A stretch of DNA of 12,659 nt from Lachnospiraceae bacterium (GTDB lineage: Bacteria; Bacillota; Clostridia; Lachnospirales; Lachnospiraceae), in contig CAAGJU010000226.1 of assembly GCA_900770225.1 (NCBI GenBank), positions 1-12,659 on the forward strand. Reading direction: 5' to 3'. The position numbers were made by a program, and so were the translations under genes. Shown one piece after another: positions 1 through 5,194 of the stretch. How positions within the stretch are numbered: position 1 is the first letter of the stretch; the number at the start of each line of letters is the position of its first letter. The notes below the pieces were generated by a model. That model did no database searches and had not been told where the DNA came from. It saw nothing but the letters and a program-made list of their open reading frames with translations.

Positions 1-32
1 AGCTCCAGGATCCGCTCCTTGTTCTGTCTCAT
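1..32 (-). CDS. 5' end of an unidentified gene, cut by the window edge (possible regulator)
   Basis: Only 11 codons are visible, reading MRQNKERILEL, and the frame is still open at the edge. The ATG start at 32-30 is well supported. A purine-rich GGGGGGAG (47-40) sits 7 nt upstream, and a consensus-like promoter lies about 45 nt above it. The short basic/amphipathic N-terminus with a 'KERILEL' pattern resembles the first helix of many small DNA-binding regulators, but 11 residues cannot identify a family. The operator-like repeats in its promoter fit an autoregulated regulator. It is separated from the pilus operon by a terminator and has its own promoter, so it is a separate transcription unit on the same strand. 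Confidence 0.6.
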   Translation of the reverse strand, partial: MRQNKERILE

Positions 33-74
33 CTCTCCGCTCCCCCCAGGGAATAAGCAACTAATATCTGACTC

Positions 75-103
75 ATTATCAGCCCGGTATTTTACCGTGT
101 CAA
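75..103 (-). promoter_or_regulatory. Sigma-A type promoter of the gene at the left edge
   Basis: On the minus strand a perfect -35 TTGACA (103-98) is followed by a 17-nt spacer and a -10 GATAAT (80-75), one mismatch from TATAAT. Transcription would start near position 68, about 36 nt before the ATG at 32. This is the best match to the housekeeping consensus in the window. Confidence 0.8.
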
Positions 104-124
104 TACTGCGATATGCTACCGTGT
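85..124 (-). promoter_or_regulatory. Candidate operator: palindrome in the promoter spacer plus direct repeat
   Basis: The spacer between -35 and -10 holds a perfect inverted repeat, CGGTA-TTT-TACCG on the plus strand (85-89 and 93-97). The right arm belongs to the 8-base TACCGTGT (93-100), which recurs 24 bp away at 117-124, just upstream of the -35. A palindrome inside the spacer plus a helical-phase repeat is a typical layout for repressor binding. The binding protein is unknown; the gene this promoter drives is a natural candidate. Confidence 0.5.
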
Positions 125-140
125 TAAAGTACGCAGACCG

Positions 141-173
141 CAAAGAACCGGCGGCTCCCGAAGAAACCGCCGG
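141..173 (-). terminator. Rho-independent terminator closing the pilus operon
   Basis: In minus-strand RNA, CCGGCGG (173-167) pairs perfectly with CCGCCGG (154-148). The inner UUUC/GGAG can continue the stem to a UUCG tetraloop (162-159). A U-rich UUCUUUG (147-141) follows. It lies 27 nt after the stop codon of the signal-peptidase-like gene and ahead of the next promoter, so it marks the operon end. The U tract is interrupted, so efficiency is uncertain. Confidence 0.75.
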
Positions 174-199
174 CCCTCAGGTCGTTCGTATTTCGCTGT

Positions 200-748
200 T
201 CAGTCGCCGATCTTCGGCAGGTGGAACAGGACCTTCCCTGCAATCTCCTCCGACCTTACGGTTCCGAAAACCGAGACTCTGGAATCAATGGCCGTCTGCC
301 GGTTGTCGCCGAGAAGAAAAACCTCGCCGTCCGGCACGGTAACCGGGAGTGTGATATCCGTCTTCCCGAGGGTTAACGTATCGACATAGGACTCGTCAAT
401 GAAGGATCCGTTCACCGCGACCATGCCGTCCTCTCCGATATCCACCGTATCGCCCCCGAGGCCGATCACGCGGCGAATCAGGAGTTTCCCGTCTTCATTG
501 AGGACCACCACATCTCCCCGGGTGACGTCTGTCGTTTTGAGGCATACCACCACTTCCCCGGGCGTAAGTCCCGGTTCCATGGCATCTCCGGATACCTTAT
601 AGGCGGAGAACACCTTGTCGGTTAAGACAACCGAGATCCCGACGATCGCAACAACGATCAGAATAATCCGGACCAACGATATCAAAAAGCGTTTCCCCGC
701 TCCCGTATTCTTTTCTGACGTGGATTCTTCTGACAGGCTCTCTTCCAT
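200..748 (-). CDS. Signal-peptidase-I-like protein lacking both catalytic residues (SipA-like pilus accessory protein)
   Basis: A 182-residue membrane protein with an acidic cytoplasmic N-terminus, one membrane segment (about 21-43) and an extracellular signal peptidase I (S26) domain. Conserved boxes are recognisable: VSGDAMEPGL (52-61), RGDVVV (77-82), RRVIGLGGD (92-100) and GDNR...DSR (147-157). In active enzymes the first box reads SGxSMxP with the Ser nucleophile; here residue 56 is Ala (GCC codon, plus strand 581-583). The general-base Lys of KRVIGLPGD is Arg92 (CGC). Loss of both argues against peptidase activity. Streptococcal FCT pilus loci encode SipA, a signal-peptidase homologue without the catalytic dyad that is needed for pilus polymerisation; an analogous chaperone-like role is inferred here. 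Start chosen: only ATG in reach. An AGGAG lies 17 nt upstream, so translation probably depends on the gene before it, 14 bp away. Last gene of the operon. Confidence 0.85.
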   Translation of the reverse strand: MEESLSEESTSEKNTGAGKRFLISLVRIILIVVAIVGISVVLTDKVFSAYKVSGDAMEPGLTPGEVVVCLKTTDVTRGDVVVLNEDGKLLIRRVIGLGGDTVDIGEDGMVAVNGSFIDESYVDTLTLGKTDITLPVTVPDGEVFLLGDNRQTAIDSRVSVFGTVRSEEIAGKVLFHLPKIGD

Positions 749-762
749 ATCGGTACAGGTGC

Positions 763-1401
763 TTACTCCTTCGTATCTTCGATCCTCTTCAGCCGCATCG
801 TATAGCGCGACTGACCGCCGATGGTGCAGGTAAACAGGGTCAGATCATATTTATCGCTCACGGCTGTCAGCTTATCCACCTCATCGGGCTGCAGGATATC
901 CACATAGGACAGCTCATACCGCCAGGTATTACCCTCTGCATCGATGAAATCAATCTCCGATCCCATGGGCAGCCAGCGAAGCGGCGAGAAGTGCTTGCGG
1001 TAGTTATGACCGGCAATCACGAGGCTTCCGTCATAGATGTTCCCGGCAAACCGGCACGGTGAGACTTCCAGGTTGTCATAGCTCCAGGACGACATGACGG
1101 GCAGGGTCATGTCATAGGTCGGCACATAGATCTCGCCGATATAGGTATGCCCGTCCACCGTGACCGTCGGCATCTCCCGGCCTGCCAGAAGCTCCGGATC
1201 CGATGTGACTTGCGTTTCATCGTCATCCGTCTCTTCCTTCGCCTGAATGGCAGGAAGTACGGACGTTGAAACCTTTGTTATCGCATCATCGGCCTGCTGC
1301 TCCGTGTGCAGGTTGCGGAAGGTCAGCAGGAGAGAAAGCGTGATCAGAATACTTCCTGCAAGCAGGAAGAATACTCCCGGTTTTCGCCGTCTCTTTGTCA
1401 T
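763..1401 (-). CDS. Second sortase, class D/B-like, probable pilus accessory or anchoring sortase
   Basis: A 212-residue single-pass membrane cysteine transpeptidase. A basic N-terminus (TKRRRK) precedes a membrane segment (about 9-27), an acidic linker (about 55-70) and a sortase beta-barrel. Active-site residues are visible: His132 in AGHNYRKHF, Cys192 in TLFTCTIGG, and Arg199 in QSRY (Arg203 is an alternative). The TLFTC and GGQSR signatures differ from the TLVTCTPYG of the class C enzyme upstream and resemble class D-like sortases of Clostridia. Class assignment is by eye. The ATG at 1401 overlaps the TGA of the preceding gene (ATGA), with AAGGGG 12 nt upstream. A longer in-frame start at 1482 was rejected because it would run deep into that gene. 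Likely substrates are the IPQTG or VPQTG proteins of this locus, or the finished pilus; this is inference. Confidence 0.88.
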   Translation of the reverse strand: MTKRRRKPGVFFLLAGSILITLSLLLTFRNLHTEQQADDAITKVSTSVLPAIQAKEETDDDETQVTSDPELLAGREMPTVTVDGHTYIGEIYVPTYDMTLPVMSSWSYDNLEVSPCRFAGNIYDGSLVIAGHNYRKHFSPLRWLPMGSEIDFIDAEGNTWRYELSYVDILQPDEVDKLTAVSDKYDLTLFTCTIGGQSRYTMRLKRIEDTKE

Positions 1402-2501
1402 TCCTTGCTGCGTCCCCTTCTGACAAATCCGATTCCCATGAGAAGGATCCCTGCCAGAGCAAGCATAATGACCGGCATCCACTGAGAACCTGTCTGGGGG
1501 ATATTCGGAGATTCCTCGTCACTTCCCGTGTCGTCCGTGACATTGTCCCCGCTGTCATCCTCAAACGGTGTTGACTCGTTATCACCCGAATCATCGAAGA
1601 AAAAGTTGTCGGGCGGCGTCGAGTTGTTGTTTCCGGGCGTAGAAGGTGTTCCCGGAGGCGTATTGGGTGTTTCCGGAGGGGTCTTCGGCGTATGGGTGTT
1701 GGTGATCACATGAATATCGCCGCTCTGGCTCTGCGAAACCGTATAGCCGGACGGTACCGACACCTCAACCACCGTGTAGGTATATCCCTTGGAAAGACCG
1801 CTCCAAGAGACGGCCCAGTTGTTGGACGCATTGAGCGTACTCTCGCGAATCACCGTTCCGTTCTGCAGAAGGTCCACCGTGATGGAATCCGGCCTTACGC
1901 CGTCGATGTTATTGTCATCGTCCCAGATCTTATACGCGGATACCGAGATTGTCTCCGGCGTCGTGGGCGGCGTATCCGGCTTTGTGCTGGACGTGTACTT
2001 GATCTCCATGACCGGTGCATAGGAAATATCTCCGGACTCTGTGGAGCAGGGCATGGTCGTAATCGCCGGCTGCGGCATGTACGTCGTATTGCCCTTTGTC
2101 ACCGTCTCACCGAGAATCAGGTAGATGCCGTTGGAATCCACCTGGAACGTCAGCGTATTGTCGGATGCGACAGTGCCTGTCTGATCCGCTGCAATGCCAT
2201 CCACCGATACATAGCCCGCAAGGGTCTGTGCAAGAGAAGACAGCTTCTCCGATGTCAGACCGGACACATCCACCGGGACCGACGCAAAGGAACCGGTGAG
2301 CTGATACGACCCATCCGACTCAAGATCCGCCACCTTATACAGAGATAAGGTGACATCCGATACATCATAGTGAAGAGAAATCGTCCGATCCTGCGATGCA
2401 GCCTGAACGGAACGACCCGAAAGAGGCAGAAACAGGAGCAGCAGGAACAGCGTGCTCACCAGAAAACCGATTCTGATTTTGTAACCCACGTTTTTACTCA
2501 T
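1398..2501 (-). CDS. Minor/basal pilin with Cna-B domain, proline-rich tail and IPQTG sorting signal
   Basis: A 367-residue secreted, wall-sorted protein. The signal peptide ends near VQA (32-34). An N-terminal beta domain (about 37-170) follows, then a short Pro/Thr linker (175-182) and a Cna-B domain (about 184-268). That domain has the isopeptide pattern Lys191 (AYKIWDDD), Glu246 (VVEVSVPSGY) and Asn268 (ITNTH). A Pro-rich stretch (271-298) and a very acidic Asp/Ser/Glu linker (302-331) lead to IPQTG (334-338), a membrane segment and the basic tail RRGRSKE. The proline-rich tail before the sorting signal is typical of basal pilins (FctB, SpaB, GBS52 types) that link the pilus to peptidoglycan. 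The start ATG overlaps the class C sortase stop (ATGA), preceded by GA-rich sequence, so translation is probably coupled. Role as pilus base is inferred from architecture and position. Confidence 0.85.
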   Translation of the reverse strand: MSKNVGYKIRIGFLVSTLFLLLLFLPLSGRSVQAASQDRTISLHYDVSDVTLSLYKVADLESDGSYQLTGSFASVPVDVSGLTSEKLSSLAQTLAGYVSVDGIAADQTGTVASDNTLTFQVDSNGIYLILGETVTKGNTTYMPQPAITTMPCSTESGDISYAPVMEIKYTSSTKPDTPPTTPETISVSAYKIWDDDNNIDGVRPDSITVDLLQNGTVIRESTLNASNNWAVSWSGLSKGYTYTVVEVSVPSGYTVSQSQSGDIHVITNTHTPKTPPETPNTPPGTPSTPGNNNSTPPDNFFFDDSGDNESTPFEDDSGDNVTDDTGSDEESPNIPQTGSQWMPVIMLALAGILLMGIGFVRRGRSKE

Positions 2502-3370
2502 TTTACTCTCTTCTTTCTCTTTCGGCCCCCCCGAAGAATCCCCGTAATCACAAGCAGAAGAATCAGCAGCAGAATGCCGATCGCCACGGTGACCACGTTC
2601 GGGTTCACTGCAATCGCATCTGATGATATTGTAATGACCTTCTCCGGATTCGCAATCCGGTGTCCCCGGACCAGCAGCCGGTGGGAATTCACCCCGTAGG
2701 GAGTGCAGGTAACCAGCGTCACATAGTCCTCATCCGGATCAATGGCCAGAGAGTCCATCTCCTCCGGCAGAACCACCAGGATCTGATCCACCTCGTAGGT
2801 CAGTGTCTCATTGAGGACGGTAATGGTAAAGGTATCTCCCTCCGTCAGCTTATCCAGATCGGTGAGAAGCCTTGCAGAGGACAGTCCCGTGTGTCCGGAC
2901 AGCACCGCATGCGTCCCCTTCCCTCCGATCGGGAGAGACGACCCTTCCAGATGTCCGACACCGACCTGCAGCACAGCCGCATCGGTACCGTGGTAAATCG
3001 GCAGCTGAACGTCAATCGACGGAATGGACAGATACCCCATGATATCCGTACCGGGTAGTACCAGAAGGGAATCGTACGAGGCGTTGACGCTGTCGTTTGC
3101 ATCCCACCGGTCCTGCGCCGACAGAAGCGATTCATTATACTTCTCTGCGGCTGCCAGATAGGAGGAATAATCCTCCTCGGACATCGAACTCACCGTCTCC
3201 TGATAGCTTGCAACGGCGCGGGACATATGCTGCTCGTTCCACCAGTTGCTGAAGGAAGGATAAAGAAGCAGGCAGATACCGGCAATGAAAACCAGATCCA
3301 GAATAACAGATAGGAAAACCCTCTTTCCACTCTTTCTGTTACCTGTATTTTCCGTCTCCTGTTTCTTCAC
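2498..3370 (-). CDS. srtC: Class C (pilin-polymerising) sortase
   Basis: A 290-residue membrane transpeptidase with N-terminal (about 19-38) and C-terminal (about 256-279) membrane segments, the two-anchor topology of class C sortases. Family signatures: MGYLSIPSIDVQLPIYHGT (111-129), SGHTG with His160, TLVTCTPYGVNSHR with Cys222 and Arg231. The enzyme joins pilin monomers through a Lys side chain and the LPXTG Thr. The lid region before the barrel reads AQDRWDANDS (85-94) instead of the common DPF/DPW lid anchor, so lid contacts may differ. The start is GTG at 3370, with GAGAAGG (3384-3378) 7 nt upstream; an ATG just before it is in another frame. Its stop overlaps the basal pilin start (ATGA). 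A G7 run lies near the 3' end. Placed directly after the major pilin, as expected for the dedicated polymerase. Confidence 0.95.
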   Translation of the reverse strand: MKKQETENTGNRKSGKRVFLSVILDLVFIAGICLLLYPSFSNWWNEQHMSRAVASYQETVSSMSEEDYSSYLAAAEKYNESLLSAQDRWDANDSVNASYDSLLVLPGTDIMGYLSIPSIDVQLPIYHGTDAAVLQVGVGHLEGSSLPIGGKGTHAVLSGHTGLSSARLLTDLDKLTEGDTFTITVLNETLTYEVDQILVVLPEEMDSLAIDPDEDYVTLVTCTPYGVNSHRLLVRGHRIANPEKVITISSDAIAVNPNVVTVAIGILLLILLLVITGILRGGRKRKKRVK

Positions 3371-3387
3371 GCATTTACCTTCTCACA

Positions 3388-3442
3388 CTCCGAAAGCAAT
3401 GCCCCGGAGAAATCCCCGACCCGGCTTATAAAGCCGGATCGG
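3388..3442 (-). other. Tandem stem-loops between major pilin and class C sortase
   Basis: The 119-bp gap holds a strong hairpin. In minus-strand RNA, CCGAU-CCGGCUU (3442-3431) pairs with AAGCCGG-GUCGG (3427-3416) around a UAU loop, 12 bp including one U-G pair. A second, weaker stem CTCCG...CGGAG (3409-3388) ends 3 nt before the sortase Shine-Dalgarno. No U tract follows the first hairpin (GGGAUUUCUCC), so it is not a clear terminator. It may lower read-through, stabilise the pilin mRNA 3' end, or mark a processing site, so that the structural subunit is made in excess over the enzymes. Confidence 0.6.
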
Positions 3443-3489
3443 AGTCAGGTTCACAACGGAACCAGAGGAATTAAATCAGAGCAAATAAC

Positions 3490-4995
3490 TCAGGCCTTCT
3501 TCTTGGAAGCAACCTTGATGATCACAACACCTGCTGCAAGAGCTGCACCAAGGATGTAGATGAGCATCGTGCCACGGCCGCCGGTGCTGGGAAGGTTGCT
3601 GCCCTTCTCGTTGACGACATTCGTTGTCAGAGAGCCTGCATCCTTATCAGCGGTAAAGGTGATCGTCGTCTGTGTAGAACCCGTCAGCTTATCACCGGAA
3701 AGTCTCGTAAGCTTAGGATCATCCGATGTAGCATCATGATAAGCCGTAATCGTAAAGTACTGATCTGCAATCGTGTTATATCCTGCAGGAGTCTTGGTCT
3801 CCTTCAGAACATAAGTACCGTCATCGAGGCCGTTTGCCGTGAAGGTCGTGGCATCCGTCTCTGCATTTCCTGTCAGCGTGAAGGTCTTGACTACTGACGA
3901 TGTATTATCTGCATTTACCTTGCTCAGCGTGAACTCAGCGCCTGCAAGAGCCTTGTTATCCTTATCGACCTTATTAACAATGACCTTGTAAGTGAAGACA
4001 ATGTTCTTGTCATCCGGAGTCTTACCGGTCTCGTCTTCACCACCCTGGTTCGGGTTGTTGGAGAAGGTAAGATATACAGTATTCGGGTTACCGGCAGAGC
4101 CGATAACGGCATTGCTGTTGAGTGTGCAATCGTAGGTTACAACAACTGTCGAATCCTTAGTTAAATTAACGCCAGAAATGCTCTTCAGATTGTCGCAGGA
4201 CCATGTAACGGTTGTGGTACCGTCCGTATTGTTCGTTACAGTTTCGGTAAAGCTGCTGGTAACATCCGCGTCGCCGATTTTAATAGTTGTATTCTTAGTC
4301 GTGTAGGTTAAGCCCTTGGACATTGTATCGGTAAATACATACTTGTAAGTTGTGTATTTATCGATATTGGAAGGCATTGTACCGGTGATCTGGTAAAGCA
4401 CAGAGTCACCAATATCATAGTCTGCGGAATCCTGCCAGTCAGTTGTAACTCCGGCAGAATCGTTGGTATCCTTTACCTTCTTTACGACAGTCGGAACATC
4501 AAGCTTTGTATCCTGCGTTACAGATCCGACAACCTGAACAACATAGCTGGTATAAGCACCTGCTGTATCCTTCTGGGAACCATCTACATCTTTTACGAAA
4601 TAGTAACCGGCTGCAAGGTTGTCAAACTTATAGTTGGAACCGGCTGCAACTGAGGTAGATGTCGTAGCATTTGTCAGGTACGGCTTTACTTCATTCGCAA
4701 ATGTTGTTGCATCTTTGATATTCCCAGCCTTTGTTGCTGCATCTCCTAATGCTGTCTGGCCGTCTGCAGTAACGCCATTGCCCCACTTAATATTGGAAAG
4801 TGTGCCATTGCTGTAGTCACCCGTAAAAATCTGATACAGCTCAAAAGTATGTGCCGTGTTACCGGTATTGTTAATCGTCAGCGAGTTTCCAGTTCCAGTG
4901 GTTTCATCTGCAAAAGCAGTGATTCCCATTGCAAATACCATGACAAATGCTGTCATGACTGCGAGGAATCGTTTAAACAAATTACCCTTTTTCAT
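3490..4995 (-). CDS. Major pilin (shaft subunit) with LPSTGG sorting signal
   Basis: A 501-residue secreted pilin. The signal peptide ends at TAFA/DE (after residue 29). A first beta domain runs from about 30 to 165. A fimbrial isopeptide (D2-type) domain runs from about 168 to 325, opening with VPTVVKKVKD and containing YVFTDTMS. A SpaA/Cna-B-like domain (about 335-460) has Lys342 (VIVNKVDKD), the E-box glutamate Glu399 (YVLKETKTPAGY) and Asn near 459-462, as expected for a self-formed isopeptide bond. LPSTGG (468-473), a membrane segment and a KKKA tail complete the sorting signal. Length and domain order match shaft pilins. No canonical YPK pilin motif is seen; Lys164, 172 and 173 at the domain 1/2 junction are candidate linkage lysines. 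The start ATG has GGGGGAAAG about 6 nt upstream. Followed by its class C sortase. Confidence 0.93.
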   Translation of the reverse strand: MKKGNLFKRFLAVMTAFVMVFAMGITAFADETTGTGNSLTINNTGNTAHTFELYQIFTGDYSNGTLSNIKWGNGVTADGQTALGDAATKAGNIKDATTFANEVKPYLTNATTSTSVAAGSNYKFDNLAAGYYFVKDVDGSQKDTAGAYTSYVVQVVGSVTQDTKLDVPTVVKKVKDTNDSAGVTTDWQDSADYDIGDSVLYQITGTMPSNIDKYTTYKYVFTDTMSKGLTYTTKNTTIKIGDADVTSSFTETVTNNTDGTTTVTWSCDNLKSISGVNLTKDSTVVVTYDCTLNSNAVIGSAGNPNTVYLTFSNNPNQGGEDETGKTPDDKNIVFTYKVIVNKVDKDNKALAGAEFTLSKVNADNTSSVVKTFTLTGNAETDATTFTANGLDDGTYVLKETKTPAGYNTIADQYFTITAYHDATSDDPKLTRLSGDKLTGSTQTTITFTADKDAGSLTTNVVNEKGSNLPSTGGRGTMLIYILGAALAAGVVIIKVASKKKA

Positions 4996-5031
4996 GTTTG
5001 TCTTTCCCCCGTTAAGGTTTTTTTGGGTTTC

Positions 5032-5058
5032 ACTATAGTTGCTACGTTATTCCGTAAA
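5032..5058 (-). promoter_or_regulatory. Candidate promoter of the major pilin
   Basis: On the minus strand a -10 TATAGT (5037-5032), one mismatch from consensus, lies about 37 nt before the pilin ATG. The best -35, TTTACG (5058-5053, 4 of 6), is only 15 nt away, so the promoter would be weak or activator-dependent. The transcript would begin near an A7 run (5024-5018). The pilin may also be read through from the adhesin gene. Confidence 0.4.
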
Positions 5059-5062
5059 GTTA

Positions 5063-5152
5063 CCCTTTCCGGTAAAGGGGCATTGCATTGTTATCTTTGT
5101 ACTTCCGTGGGCTGTGTGGAGAAAAGCTATTGATCGCAGCTTCTTCCACACA
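5063..5152 (-). other. Two inverted repeats in the adhesin-pilin gap
   Basis: The 199-bp gap between the adhesin stop and the pilin start contains two dyads. The larger pairs TGTGTGGA (5113-5120) with TCCACACA (5145-5152) and, after a bulge, AAGCT (5124-5128) with AGCTT (5138-5142). The smaller is CCCTTT (5063-5068) with AAAGGG (5074-5079), immediately upstream of the candidate -35. Neither is followed by a U tract in the gene direction, so they are not obvious terminators. Attenuation, mRNA processing or regulator binding are possible. Confidence 0.5.
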
Positions 5153-5194
5153 CTGCCCTTCTTCTCCGAGGCTTACAGCCTGGGGTAGGAGGCT

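Noticed and set aside
1401..1482. Longer N-terminus for the second sortase starting at 1482
   Set aside because: It would overlap the basal pilin's membrane-anchor coding region by 85 bp and add residues unlike a sortase N-terminus. The ATG at 1401 gives the ATGA overlap and a basic segment before the membrane helix.
1692..2348. 218-codon plus-strand frame opposite the basal pilin
   Set aside because: Antisense shadow; Arg/His-rich composition typical of reversed coding sequence, no recognisable domain.
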